Below, in pieces: positions 25,646 to 34,081 of a stretch of DNA of 64,000 nucleotides. This DNA is from CAVPTL01 sp963708725 (GTDB lineage Bacteria > Actinomycetota > Thermoleophilia > Gaiellales > JAICJC01): contig CAVPTL010000010.1 in the NCBI GenBank assembly GCA_963708725.1, positions 248,001 through 312,000 on the forward strand, written 5' to 3'. How positions within the stretch are numbered: position 1 is the stretch's first letter; each line of letters opens with the position of its first letter. Under the pieces are notes generated by a model. That model searched no databases. It was not told the origin of the DNA and worked only from the letters and a program-made list of their open reading frames with translations. The position numbers were made by a program, and so were the translations under genes.

Positions 25646-26272
25646 GTGGACGGCGAGCCGAATCCCATGGCCGACGCCGAAGCGCAGCTCTACCGCCGGA
25701 TCAAAGAGCTGAGAGCACGGGCGCGAGGAGCCGAGCCGATATCGCCGGTGGCAGCGGCGACCCTCGACGACGGTTCACCACCCGTCCCCGATCTGCGAAC
25801 GCTGCTCGCGCGCGCCGAGAACCACGTCGACGAGCTCAGGGCCACCGCCGCATCGCTCGAGCAAAGCCTTCCGGCCCGTGTGGAACGGGCCGTCGAGCGC
25901 GTCCTGGACACCCACGACAGCGCCCGGCGATCGGCCGAGCTGCGCGATCTGATTCTCGAACTCACCGGCCGGGTCGACCAGGTCAACCGTGACCTTTTGG
26001 CCGAGCGGCTGGGCAGGGTCGAAGACCTCGAACTCGTCGTCGAGTTGCTGTCGGCCGGGATCGCAGCCGTACGCCAGGACGTTGCCGACGCGCGCTCGGA
26101 CATCGGGTCGGTGGCAGGTGGGGTCGAAAGCGTGGTCACCAAACTCGACCAGCCGATCCAGGTAACGCTCGAGCGGCAACAGCGGCAGACCGGAGTTCGG
26201 GATCTCTTCCGGCCGACCGACGCGCCGGCCGATGACAGCGGAGCATCGGCTCCAAGCACTGCCCCCGGCTGA
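25646..26272 (+). CDS. Hypothetical coiled-coil protein, 208 aa
   Basis: Not recognised. It is almost entirely helical, with heptad-like stretches (LLARAENHVDELRATAASLE and LTGRVDQVNRDLLAERLGRV), an acidic character and a disordered Ser/Pro/Ala tail. It has no membrane helix. The gene ends inside the next one, overlapping the GtrA-family gene by 41 nt, so the two are probably co-transcribed. A scaffold role is possible but unproven. Confidence 0.62.
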   Translation: MDGEPNPMADAEAQLYRRIKELRARARGAEPISPVAAATLDDGSPPVPDLRTLLARAENHVDELRATAASLEQSLPARVERAVERVLDTHDSARRSAELRDLILELTGRVDQVNRDLLAERLGRVEDLELVVELLSAGIAAVRQDVADARSDIGSVAGGVESVVTKLDQPIQVTLERQQRQTGVRDLFRPTDAPADDSGASAPSTAPG

Positions 26273-26828
26273 TTTCGCCACCATCCTTCAGGCCGGCGGC
26301 GTTGCTGCCGATGGCCACAATGTGGCCCTCAACGTCCCACCGCTAGCCGACCGCGTCGAAACGGTCGTGACGGACGAGTCGGGATCGCTGACCGTGCGGG
26401 TAATCACCTACGAACGGCCGCGACGGCTCTCCACCGTCGTTGTTCCCGACCGCGAACACGTCGTCCAGCTGCTGCGTTTCTGCTGCGTCGGCGCTTCGGG
26501 CTACCTGATCAACCTGAGTGTGTTCCGGCTCCTGGATGCGTGGATGCCCTACCTGGTCGCCTTCGCACTCGCGTTCGCCGTGTCAGCGGGATCGAACTTC
26601 GTCTGGAACCGCCTGTGGACGTTCTCCCACGTCACCGGCCGACCGCACCACCAGTTCGCACGGTTCCTGGTCGTCAGCCTCGGCGCGCTGATGCTCGACC
26701 TCGCCCTGTTGGCGCTACTGGTCGAATCCGTTGGCCTCGCCAAGCTGCCCGCCGCCGCGGTGGCAATCGTGATCGTGACGCCGCTCAGCTTCCTCGGCAA
26801 CAAGCTCTGGAGCTTCGCGCAAGCCTGA
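26232..26828 (+). CDS. GtrA-family membrane protein with N-terminal extension
   Basis: The C-terminal 120 residues form the four-helix GtrA domain (LLRFCCVGASGYLINLSVFR, AFALAFAVSAGSNFVWNRLW, LSFLGNKLWSF), thought to move lipid-linked sugars across the membrane. About 75 extra soluble residues precede it and overlap the upstream gene; a later start near the first helix cannot be excluded. A GT2 glycosyltransferase that could serve as partner lies at 28975-29700. Confidence 0.83.
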   Translation: MTAEHRLQALPPADFATILQAGGVAADGHNVALNVPPLADRVETVVTDESGSLTVRVITYERPRRLSTVVVPDREHVVQLLRFCCVGASGYLINLSVFRLLDAWMPYLVAFALAFAVSAGSNFVWNRLWTFSHVTGRPHHQFARFLVVSLGALMLDLALLALLVESVGLAKLPAAAVAIVIVTPLSFLGNKLWSFAQA

Positions 26829-26879
26829 CCGGGCAACCGGGGTAGGATCCTGGCGGAGCGACCGAGGAGGATCACACAC

Positions 26880-27890
26880 ATGGCGATGGTTTCGATGCGC
26901 CAGCTGCTGGATGAGGCCGCGGCCGGCGGATACGGCGTGGGCGCGTTCAACGTCAACAACATGGAGCAGATCCAGGCGATCATGGAAGCCGCCCGCAACA
27001 CCGGCTCGCCGGTGATCGTGCAGGCCTCGCGTGGCGCCCGCTCGTACACGAACGACCGCTTCCTCTATCACCTGATGGAGGCGGCCATCGAGCTGTATCC
27101 CGAGATCCCGGTGGCGCTCCACCAGGATCACGGTAACTCGCCCGAGACCTGTGCCTCGGCCATCGAGCAGGGATTCACCAGCGTCATGATGGACGGCTCG
27201 CTGCTCGAGGACGGCAAGACTCCATCGGACTTCGAGCAGAACGTTGCGGTCACCCGCGAGGTCGTGGACATGGCCCATGCGGTGGGAGTCACGGTCGAGG
27301 GAGAGCTTGGCACGCTCGGCGGAATCGAGGACGGTGTCGGCTCCGGAGAGGTGCACCTGACCGACCCCGATCAAGCCGTCGAGTTCGTCGAGCGAACCGG
27401 GATCGACGCGCTTGCCGTCGCGATCGGGACAAGTCACGGCGCCTACAAGTTCACCCGCAAGCCCGACGGCGAGGTGCTGGCGATGAATCTGATCCAGCGC
27501 ATCCACGAACTGCTCCCCGACACGCATCTGGTGATGCACGGCTCCTCGTCGGTGCCGAGAAATCTGATCGACGTGATCAACGCGAACGGCGGCGAGATCC
27601 GGCCGACCTGGGGAGTGCCGGTCGAGGAGATCCAGCTCGGGATCCGACACGGGGTGCGAAAGATCAACGTCGACACGGATCTCCGCCTGGCCATGACCGC
27701 CGCGATCCGAACGGCGCTCAGCGAGAAGCCCGGGGAGTTCGATCCGCGCTACTACCTGACCCCCGCCCGTGCGGCCATGCAGACAGTTTTGGAGGAGCGG
27801 ATGACCCAGTTCGGGCAGGCCGGCCACGCCGGCGACTACCAGCCGCGCTCGCTGGAGGCGATGCGCGACTTCTACGCGGCGGCGGTATGA
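26880..27890 (+). CDS. fba: Class II fructose-bisphosphate aldolase
   Basis: Zinc enzyme interconverting fructose-1,6-bisphosphate with glyceraldehyde-3-P and dihydroxyacetone-P, in glycolysis and gluconeogenesis. The 336-aa protein has the metal-site sequences HQDHGN, GTSHGAYKF and MHGSSSVP, plus NVDTDLRLA for phosphate binding. GAGGAGG lies 9 nt before the ATG, so unlike many neighbours this gene has a strong ribosome site. It overlaps the dodecin gene by ATGA. Confidence 0.95.
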   Translation: MAMVSMRQLLDEAAAGGYGVGAFNVNNMEQIQAIMEAARNTGSPVIVQASRGARSYTNDRFLYHLMEAAIELYPEIPVALHQDHGNSPETCASAIEQGFTSVMMDGSLLEDGKTPSDFEQNVAVTREVVDMAHAVGVTVEGELGTLGGIEDGVGSGEVHLTDPDQAVEFVERTGIDALAVAIGTSHGAYKFTRKPDGEVLAMNLIQRIHELLPDTHLVMHGSSSVPRNLIDVINANGGEIRPTWGVPVEEIQLGIRHGVRKINVDTDLRLAMTAAIRTALSEKPGEFDPRYYLTPARAAMQTVLEERMTQFGQAGHAGDYQPRSLEAMRDFYAAAV

Positions 27891-28102
27891 CCAGCAGCGT
27901 CACAAAAGTCATCGAGGTGATCGGATCGTCATCGACGGGCGCCGACGACGCCGTTCGCGAGGCGGTCAGTGCGGCGTCACGATCGATCCGCGGCATAACC
28001 CGGGTCGAGGTGCTCGAAATCACCTGCGACGTCGAGGACGGATCGATCGCCCGCTGGAACGCGCTCGTGAAGATCGCGTTCCCGGTGGAGCCGCACAGCT
28101 GA
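27887..28102 (+). CDS. Dodecin, flavin-storage protein
   Basis: The 71-aa protein matches dodecin (KVIEVIGSSSTGADDAVREA, then DGSIARWNALVKIAFPVE), a dodecameric shell that binds flavins and buffers free flavin. The conserved Trp in the flavin pocket is present. It is translationally coupled to the aldolase by a 4-nt overlap, a pairing with no obvious metabolic reason. Confidence 0.93.
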   Translation: MTSSVTKVIEVIGSSSTGADDAVREAVSAASRSIRGITRVEVLEITCDVEDGSIARWNALVKIAFPVEPHS

Positions 28103-28111
28103 CCGAAGCCT

Positions 28112-28154
28112 GAGGGGTGAATAAATGGTGCCTGGCACCATTTATTCACCCCTC
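28112..28154. repeat. 43-bp perfect palindrome, copy 1 of a dispersed repeat
   Basis: Two 21-bp arms (left 28112-28132, right 28134-28154) around a single T, with centre GGTGCC-T-GGCACC. The inner 33 bp are identical to 53861-53893. It lies between the convergent dodecin and Flp pilin genes and could act as a bidirectional terminator. The sequence type resembles REP palindromes mobilised by RAYT (Y1) transposases; no such transposase is in the window. Confidence 0.85.
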
Positions 28155-28162
28155 TCGTTCGT

Positions 28163-28372
28163 CTACTTGGCGCCGCCTGAGGCCTGCTTCAGAGCGGACT
28201 TGATGGCGCCCGTGATGATCGAGCCGACGCCGTGATCATGGCCGCCGAGGTACGACGTGACCGCGAGCAGAAGCACGCCGATCGCCATCGCGAGCCCGAC
28301 GTACTCGACGGTGCCCTGGCCGCTCTCGTCGGTCAAGCGCATGTGTGCCTTGGCGGCAAGTGCAGTGGACAT
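28163..28372 (-). CDS. flp: Flp-type major pilin
   Basis: The 69-aa prepilin has a basic leader, cleavage site SGQGTVEYVGL (cut after the Gly before QGTVEY) and hydrophobic helix AMAIGVLLLAVTSYLG, the hallmarks of Tad/Flp pilins; the short tail ends in GGAK. GGAAGGA stands before the ATG. It is a single gene 10 kb from the Tad assembly operon, which lacks a canonical pilin, so this is its probable substrate. Confidence 0.85.
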   Translation of the reverse strand: MSTALAAKAHMRLTDESGQGTVEYVGLAMAIGVLLLAVTSYLGGHDHGVGSIITGAIKSALKQASGGAK

Positions 28373-28459
28373 GGTGAATCCTTCCAGGTCGATTCCGATG
28401 TCCAGCCAGCTTGAGGGCTGCCGGTGACACGCAACAAGACGTGACTGGCAAACGAAGCG

Positions 28460-29011
28460 TCACAACCCACGCGCAATCTCTGAGAGGGCCTGCTTCCGCT
28501 GCCGGCGGGCAAGCGGCAGCGCAGCGGCTTCCCAGGCAAGCGACCGGGCGCTCACCCCGGCCGTGACGGGTGAATATCGACACCGGATTCCGTGCCGCGG
28601 ATAGACGCCGCCGAAGAAGTACCGCACCCGCGGCAGGTGCACGAGCGCGCACACGAGCGTCACCTCCTCCACTCCACGGCTGGTGAGGAGCGGCAGCGAC
28701 CGCGCCATGTTCTCGGCGGTGATCGTCGCGGTAGGCTCGGCCACGAGCTCGATATCGCGGCGTCCGGGCCACGCCTCCAGCATCTGTTCGGCCTCCGTGG
28801 GTCCAGGGTGCGGCGACCAGCCAGAGAACACCACCAGATCCGGCCGGCGCCGGGTGGCAAGCTCGGCGGCAGCCTCCAGACAGCGGTGACAGACCGGGCG
28901 CAGCCGGTAACGGCCATCGACGGCCAGCTCGCCGCTTCCCGGAATCACGATCGCCCAGCGGTCCACGGCGTTCGTCAGCGCCGCCGCAGCAGCATTCGCC
29001 GGCCCATCCAC
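28460..29011 (-). CDS. DUF218/YdcF (ElyC/SanA-like) family protein
   Basis: The 183-aa protein has the family's AIVIPGSGELAVDGRYRLRP opening, FSGW after a strand, EAEQM and ETATITAENMARS-like segments (here PTATITAENMARS). Family members act in envelope carbohydrate metabolism or have unknown function. There is no clear membrane helix. It overlaps the glycosyltransferase gene by 37 nt, so the pair is likely one operon for envelope polysaccharide. Confidence 0.78.
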   Translation of the reverse strand: MDGPANAAAAALTNAVDRWAIVIPGSGELAVDGRYRLRPVCHRCLEAAAELATRRRPDLVVFSGWSPHPGPTEAEQMLEAWPGRRDIELVAEPTATITAENMARSLPLLTSRGVEEVTLVCALVHLPRVRYFFGGVYPRHGIRCRYSPVTAGVSARSLAWEAAALPLARRQRKQALSEIARGL

Positions 29012-29700
29012 AGCGTCCCGGCCACGGTCACAACGACGGCCACCGCCTTGCGGCCCTTGAGCTTCGACTCGCCCTCGGTGCGCTCGCGCATCTCGACCGG
29101 GATCTCGTGCAACACCAGTCCTGCCTCGCTGATGCGAAGCAACGCCTCGACCTCGGGAGCCTCGCTTTCGAACGGCCTGGCGAGCACCGGCAGAGCTTTG
29201 CTGTTGACGGCGTACATCCCGCTCATCGGGTCGCTGAACGGCCGTTTCAAGAACGCCCCGACCGAGCGCCGCATGACCGCGGTGCCGAACCGCCGCGCAC
29301 CGTGCAACGCATATCGGTAGGCGGGATAGCCGTCTCCCGACACAAACCGTGAACCGACCGCGACGTCGCAGCGTCCCGAGCGCACCTCCTCGATCAGCCG
29401 GTTCAGCTCGGCGACCGGGTGTTGACCATCGGCGTCGACCCGGCCGCAGATCCCGTACTCATGCTCGAGCGCGTACCGGTAGCCGGCGGCGATGCCCTCG
29501 CCGAGGCCGCGGTTCTCGCCGAAACTGAGCACCTCGGCGCCGGCCCTGCGGGCAACGACCACGGTGTCGTCGGTGGAACCGTCGTCGATCACCAGCACGT
29601 CGGCCTCGGGCAGCTCCCCGCGCAGCTCGTCGAGCACCGCCGGAAGGCTGGCTTCCTCATTCCAGGCGGGAATGAACACGACGATGTCGGGGCTGGACAC
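28975..29700 (-). CDS. GT2-family (dolichol-phosphate mannosyltransferase-like) glycosyltransferase
   Basis: The 241-aa protein has the GT-A fold motifs IPAWNEEASLPAVLDEL, DVLVIDDGSTDDT, GRVDADGQHP and the metal-binding region PMSGMYAV. The C-terminus has one hydrophobic stretch and a basic end. It probably makes a polyprenyl-phosphate sugar for wall glycans, a donor a GtrA protein could flip. The start is the GTG at 29700, fixed by a leaderless promoter. Confidence 0.87.
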   Translation of the reverse strand: MSSPDIVVFIPAWNEEASLPAVLDELRGELPEADVLVIDDGSTDDTVVVARRAGAEVLSFGENRGLGEGIAAGYRYALEHEYGICGRVDADGQHPVAELNRLIEEVRSGRCDVAVGSRFVSGDGYPAYRYALHGARRFGTAVMRRSVGAFLKRPFSDPMSGMYAVNSKALPVLARPFESEAPEVEALLRISEAGLVLHEIPVEMRERTEGESKLKGRKAVAVVVTVAGTLWMGRRMLLRRR

Positions 29701-29707
29701 GGATCGC

Positions 29708-29713
29708 AGTCTA
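29708..29713 (-). promoter_or_regulatory. -10 box for leaderless glycosyltransferase gene
   Basis: Minus-strand TAGACT, 7 nt, then the GTG at 29700. Confidence 0.5.
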
Positions 29714-29751
29714 CGCCGGGCCAAGGCGGCGCTCGCGGCGGGTACCGGCAT

Positions 29752-29757
29752 TACACT
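29752..29757 (+). promoter_or_regulatory. -10 box for leaderless acetolactate-synthase-like gene
   Basis: TACACT, 8 nt, then the ATG at 29766. It is back-to-back with the promoter at 29708-29713. Confidence 0.45.
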
Positions 29758-29765
29758 TGCGCCCC

Positions 29766-31406
29766 ATGGCGACCGCGGCAGAGCTTTTCGTCCGATGCCT
29801 CGAAAACGAGGGTGTCCGCTACGTGTTCGGAATCCCCGGCGAGGAGACGCTCGACCTCAATGAGGCGCTCGACCAGTCGTCCACGGTCGCCTTCGTGCCG
29901 GTGCGACACGAACAGGGGGCGGCCTTCATGGCCGACGCCTACGGCCGTCTGACCGGGCACGCGGGCGTCTGCCTGGGCACGCTCGGTCCGGGAGCGACCA
30001 ACCTGGTCACCGGTCTGGCCGACGCGTTTCTCGATCGTGCCCCCGTGGTGGCACTCACCGGGCAGACCAGCCTGGCCGAGATGCACAAGGAGAGCCACCA
30101 GTACATCGACGTCGTGCGGATGATGAAGCCGGTCACCAAGTGGAACGCGCGCATCCACGATCCCGAGATCATCCCCGAGGCGGTACGCAAAGCCTTCGCC
30201 GTCGCCGAGCGCGAAAAGCCAGGAGCCACGCACCTCGAGCTGCCCGACGATGTGATGGGCGCGGTCACCTCCGGCGCGCCGGTGCCCCGCCGGCCGGCGC
30301 CGCTGGTCGAGCCGGTGGCAGGCGAGCTGCACCGCGCCGCGCAGCTTCTGCAAGCCGCCGAGGCGCCGGTGATCCTGGCCGGAAACGGCGTCGTTCGTCA
30401 GAACTCGGCCGCGGCGCTTCGGAGGTTCTGCGCGCAGAGTGGACTGAATGTGATCACCACCTTCATGGGCAAAGGCGTGATCGACTCCGACAGCGAGCAC
30501 GCCCTGTTCACCGCCGGCCTCCGAGCCCAGGACTATCCCCGCGGATTCATGGGTAAGGCCGACCTCGTCGTCTGCGTGGGCTATGACCTGGTCGAATGGT
30601 CGCCACGGGCGTGGAACCCGAAACGTGACCGCCGGGTGATCTGCGTCGACACCGTCGGCGCCGAGGTCGACGAGCACTATGTGCCCGACGTCGAGCTGAC
30701 CGGAGATATCTCCTCGATCCTCACCCATCTGGGAAACCTGATCTCCGACAAGCCGCCGGCGCGGCTGCCGGCTCCCCCCTACCGCGAGATGTTCCGGGCA
30801 GCGCTCGAGGCGGGTTCAGACGACAGCTTCCCGATCAAGCCACAGCGCGTCCTGCGCGACCTGCGCGAACTCATGGGGCCACACGATCTGCTGATCTCCG
30901 ACGTTGGCGCCCACAAGCTGTGGATCTCCCGCATGTGGCCGACCCACCAGCCGAACACCGTGCTGATCTCAAACGGCGCCGCCGCGATGGGTTTTGCCGT
31001 TCCCGCCGGGGTCGCGGCCCGGATGGTGCTGCCGGCCGACCGCAAGGTCGTCACCATCTCCGGCGACGGCGGAGTGTTGATGAACTTCCAGGAGATCGAG
31101 ACCGCGAAGCGACTCGGACTGGCCGTCGTCAACCTCGTCTGGACCGACAGCGCCTACGGCGTGATCGAAATGCACCAGCAGCGGAAGTTCGGACACCTCG
31201 CCGGAACCAAGTTCACCAACCCCGACTGGGTGGCACTCGCAGAATCATTCGGAGTCATGGGCATCCGCGTCGGTTCGGCCGCCGAACTCGTTCCGACCTT
31301 GCAGCGAGCGCTCGCCGCAGACGTCTCGTCAGTGATCGAGATCCCGATCGACTACCGCGAGAACTCCACGTTCTCCCAGAGCCTGGCCGACCTCAGCCGA
31401 GGCTGA
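29766..31406 (+). CDS. Thiamine-diphosphate enzyme, acetolactate synthase-like
   Basis: The 546-aa product has the three TPP-enzyme domains. The N-terminal PYR domain has the catalytic Glu in RHEQGAAFMADAYGR, the central domain follows, and the C-terminal PP domain has the Mg-TPP motif GDGGVLMNFQEIETA. The sequence is closer to catabolic AlsS-type enzymes (GIPGEETLDLNEAL) than to IlvB. No IlvN regulatory subunit is adjacent, so the role may be acetoin formation rather than branched amino acid synthesis. The substrate is not proven. Confidence 0.82.
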   Translation: MATAAELFVRCLENEGVRYVFGIPGEETLDLNEALDQSSTVAFVPVRHEQGAAFMADAYGRLTGHAGVCLGTLGPGATNLVTGLADAFLDRAPVVALTGQTSLAEMHKESHQYIDVVRMMKPVTKWNARIHDPEIIPEAVRKAFAVAEREKPGATHLELPDDVMGAVTSGAPVPRRPAPLVEPVAGELHRAAQLLQAAEAPVILAGNGVVRQNSAAALRRFCAQSGLNVITTFMGKGVIDSDSEHALFTAGLRAQDYPRGFMGKADLVVCVGYDLVEWSPRAWNPKRDRRVICVDTVGAEVDEHYVPDVELTGDISSILTHLGNLISDKPPARLPAPPYREMFRAALEAGSDDSFPIKPQRVLRDLRELMGPHDLLISDVGAHKLWISRMWPTHQPNTVLISNGAAAMGFAVPAGVAARMVLPADRKVVTISGDGGVLMNFQEIETAKRLGLAVVNLVWTDSAYGVIEMHQQRKFGHLAGTKFTNPDWVALAESFGVMGIRVGSAAELVPTLQRALAADVSSVIEIPIDYRENSTFSQSLADLSRG

Positions 31407-32352
31407 GCGCGGTCAGCGTCTGAAGAACGCTGGCCTCAAGCGCCGTCAGGCTGTACCCGCCCTCGAGCACGACCGCAAGCGGCACACCCAGCTCGCCCAG
31501 CGCACCCGCCATCGTGCCGAATGCCCCGGCGGTCAGCCGCAGCGAGCCCAGCGGGTCATCGACGTGCGCATCGAACCCGGCGGACACGATCACGAGCTCG
31601 GGTTTTCGGCCCGCGATCGCCGGCAACGCGATCTGGGAGAACGCGCGCAGGTACTCGGCCTCACCGGTGCCGGCTTCGAGCGGGACGTTGACCGTCGCGT
31701 CCAGTGCAGCGGGTCCGCCCCGTTCGGCCGCCCCGCCGGTACCCGGGAAGAACCCCCACCCGTATTGGTGGAGCGACACGTAGGCGACATCGGGATCGTC
31801 CCAGAAGATCGCCTGAGTGCCGTTGCCATGATGAACGTCCCAATCGAGCACGGCCACCCGTTCGACACCGCGGGCACGCGCGTGCGCCGCCGCGACCGCC
31901 ACCTGGTTGAACAGACAAAAACCCATCGCCCGTCCCGACTCGGCGTGGTGCCCCGGAGGGCGGCCGGCGCTGAAGGCAGCAGCGACCTCACGATCCAGCA
32001 CCGCGTCGACCGCAGCCATCGCCCCACCACATGCGTGGATGGCGGCATCAAAGCTGCGGGCGCTGACCACCGTGTCCGGGTCGATCGCGCCCCCACCTGA
32101 GGCAGAGAGAGCCTCGATTCGCGCGATCAGCCGTGGGTCATGCACCCGCGCGATCGCCGACACCGGGGCCGCCGGGGCGTCGGCTTTCGCCCACCCGGCC
32201 GCATCGATTGCGGCCACCACCGCCGCGTATCGGGCGGGCTGGTCCGGGTGCGGCCCGGGGTCGTGCTCGGCGAAAACCTCACTGACGTAGGCGCGGGTGC
32301 GGCCAGTTTGTGACTGGTCGGCGATACCGTGATTTATCGGGGAATCCGTCAT
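31393..32352 (-). CDS. Class II histone-deacetylase/AcuC-like amidohydrolase
   Basis: Zinc enzyme removing acetyl or similar groups from protein lysines or polyamines. The 319-aa protein has RPPGHHAESG, the metal-binding LDWDVHHGNGTQ, SLHQYGWGFFPGTG and AGFDAHVDDPLG. All catalytic His and Asp residues are present. The ATG at 32352 is chosen; the longer frame has no deacetylase homology. The 3' end overlaps the acetolactate-synthase gene on the other strand by 14 nt. Confidence 0.87.
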   Translation of the reverse strand: MTDSPINHGIADQSQTGRTRAYVSEVFAEHDPGPHPDQPARYAAVVAAIDAAGWAKADAPAAPVSAIARVHDPRLIARIEALSASGGGAIDPDTVVSARSFDAAIHACGGAMAAVDAVLDREVAAAFSAGRPPGHHAESGRAMGFCLFNQVAVAAAHARARGVERVAVLDWDVHHGNGTQAIFWDDPDVAYVSLHQYGWGFFPGTGGAAERGGPAALDATVNVPLEAGTGEAEYLRAFSQIALPAIAGRKPELVIVSAGFDAHVDDPLGSLRLTAGAFGTMAGALGELGVPLAVVLEGGYSLTALEASVLQTLTALSLG

Positions 32353-32364
32353 AAACGCCGAATA

Positions 32365-32388
32365 AAGCGGGGTTATTAATCTCCGCTT
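32365..32388. repeat. Inverted repeat AAGCGG/CCGCTT between divergent genes
   Basis: 6-bp arms at 32365-32370 and 32383-32388 in a 121-bp AT-richer spacer between the deacetylase and the gene at 32474. Possible operator; no regulator is identified. Confidence 0.35.
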
Positions 32389-32473
32389 AACAATCCTAGA
32401 CCCTAAATCAACCCCAGACCGTGCATAATGCTGTAGCCGATTCCACACACCTTGTAACACGCAAGGAGCAAGC

Positions 32474-32887
32474 ATGTACCGCTTTAGCCGAGCTATTTTC
32501 ACCGAGATCAAAGACCTTGTCGACCCGCATCCCGACACCATCTCGGTTGCAGAGGCGAAGCGTCGCGTCCTGCATTCGTGTGAGGCCACCGTCGAGCGGC
32601 TCGCTCGCGACCCGCACTACTTCGCGCGTCCCAGCCAGAGCCTGTTCTCCGAGGTTCGGCACCTGTTCTCGATCTCGAACCAGGAGCGCGTGTTCCGGTC
32701 GATCGACCGCAACATCACCACCGCGGTGGACTACATCCTCGAGGAGATCGAGCGCGCCGGTGACGGAGTCTCGAGCTGCCGGGCAACAACCCGCAAGGGC
32801 AAGCCGTGCCAGCGCACGCCGCTTCCCGATCGCGAGTACTGCCCGTCGCACCAGCACCTCGAAGAGCGCAGCCCAGTAGCAGCCTGA
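32474..32887 (+). CDS. Hypothetical protein with C-terminal Cys/His motif (DUF5763-like)
   Basis: The 137-aa protein has a helical N-terminal part (residues 1-95) without recognised motifs and a C-terminal CRATTRKGKPCQRTP with CPSHQH, the Cys-x-K-x-CxR/CxxH pattern of small predicted zinc-binding DUF5763-type domains. AAGGAG lies 6 nt before the ATG. A nucleic-acid role is possible because the motif is basic. It ends 5 nt from the convergent dinB. Confidence 0.7.
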   Translation: MYRFSRAIFTEIKDLVDPHPDTISVAEAKRRVLHSCEATVERLARDPHYFARPSQSLFSEVRHLFSISNQERVFRSIDRNITTAVDYILEEIERAGDGVSSCRATTRKGKPCQRTPLPDREYCPSHQHLEERSPVAA

Positions 32888-32891
32888 CGTT

Positions 32892-33959
32892 TCAGGCGCT
32901 CGCGAGCGCCTGTGATTGATCGTCGAGCAGTGTGAGCTGCTTGTGGCGCTCGAGGCCCGACACGCCCACGCCGGCAAGCCGGATGGCTTCCGGGCGGTCC
33001 GTGAGCGCCTTGTCGAGAAGGGCGCAGGCGAGGGCCGCGACCTCATCGCCATCGTCGGTGCCAACCGTGAGGCTGTGTGACCGGGTGACGATCGAGAAGT
33101 CGGGGTAGCGCAGCTTGGTGGTGACGGTACGCGCGGCCCATCCCCGGCGACGCAGCGATCCGGTGACCTCGACTGCCATCTGCCGCAGGGCCTCGTGAAG
33201 CGCGGCTCGATCGCTGATGTCGCTGTCGAATGTCTCTTCGCTCGAGATTGACACCGCCTCGCCCGGCTCGGCCACCACGGGACGGGGATCAACGCCACAC
33301 GCGCGCAACCGCAGGTCGACACCCACCCGGCCGGGGACAATCGCAGTGAGGGCCGCGTCAGAGAGCGACGCAAGGGCGCCGACGGTCGTCACGCCCTGGG
33401 CGGCGAGGCGGGCCTCGGCCTTCGGCCCGACCCCCGGCAGCCGGCGGACGGGCAGCTCGGCGAGAAACTGCGCCTCGCAGCCCGGCTCAACCACCGTGAT
33501 TCCCCCCGGCTTGTGGAAATCCGAGGCCACCTTTGCGACCACCTTGCAGGTGGCGACACCGAGCGAGCACGACAATCGCAGCCGCCGCCTGACCGCGAGC
33601 TGGATCAGCGCGGCCTGCTCGCGCGGGTGCCCGTGCGGAAGCACGAGGTAGCCCTCGTCGATTCCGACCTGCTCGACCACCGGCGCCATCCCTCGCACCA
33701 TCTCCCACAATCGGCTCGACCACTCTCGGTATTCGCGATGGTCGGGGCGAACGAACACGGCCTGAGGACAGCGGCGCTTGGCTTCGGACGACGACATCGC
33801 CGACCGGATCCCGTACTTGCGCGCCTCATAGTTGGCCGTCGACACCACTCCGCGGCTCTGTGGATTTCCGCCCACGACCACCGGCTTTCCGCGCAGTTCG
33901 GGGTGTCGGTGGAGCTCCACCGCGGCGAAGAATGCGTCCAGATCGAGGTGGGCGATCAT
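32892..33959 (-). CDS. dinB: DNA polymerase IV (DinB, Y-family)
   Basis: Translesion polymerase. The 355-aa protein has the Y-family catalytic motifs LDLDAFFAAVE (Asp in the first motif) and VGIDEGYLVLP in place of the usual S(I/V)DE-A. It also has CSLGVATCKVVAKVASDFHKP, the HhH motif LPGVGPKAEARL and a C-terminal little-finger domain. The catalytic acidic pair reads IDEG rather than IDEA/SIDE, as in some actinobacterial paralogues. The ATG at 33959 is preceded by TATCAT at 7 nt and sits in a LexA-like box. Confidence 0.9.
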   Translation of the reverse strand: MIAHLDLDAFFAAVELHRHPELRGKPVVVGGNPQSRGVVSTANYEARKYGIRSAMSSSEAKRRCPQAVFVRPDHREYREWSSRLWEMVRGMAPVVEQVGIDEGYLVLPHGHPREQAALIQLAVRRRLRLSCSLGVATCKVVAKVASDFHKPGGITVVEPGCEAQFLAELPVRRLPGVGPKAEARLAAQGVTTVGALASLSDAALTAIVPGRVGVDLRLRACGVDPRPVVAEPGEAVSISSEETFDSDISDRAALHEALRQMAVEVTGSLRRRGWAARTVTTKLRYPDFSIVTRSHSLTVGTDDGDEVAALACALLDKALTDRPEAIRLAGVGVSGLERHKQLTLLDDQSQALASA

Positions 33960-33966
33960 ATGTTCG
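33953..33966 (-). promoter_or_regulatory. LexA-like SOS box over the dinB start codon
   Basis: Minus-strand CGAACATATGATCG matches the actinobacterial LexA consensus CGAACRNRYGTTYG at every position but one. It covers the ATG and the predicted leaderless start. The -10 TATCAT is at 33967-33972. Confidence 0.7.
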
Positions 33967-34081
33967 ATGATAGCCACCACGGCGGGCGGCCCCCAACGGC
34001 GCATTTTGCGTGCAACACGTGACACCCGCTGCCATCTTGGGGCACCTCGGGGCGCCGTCGATCGGTAAGCTACCCCCAGCC

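Noticed and set aside
28373..28459. Cyclic-di-GMP riboswitch before the Flp pilin
   Set aside because: Small hairpins only; the conserved aptamer core is absent.
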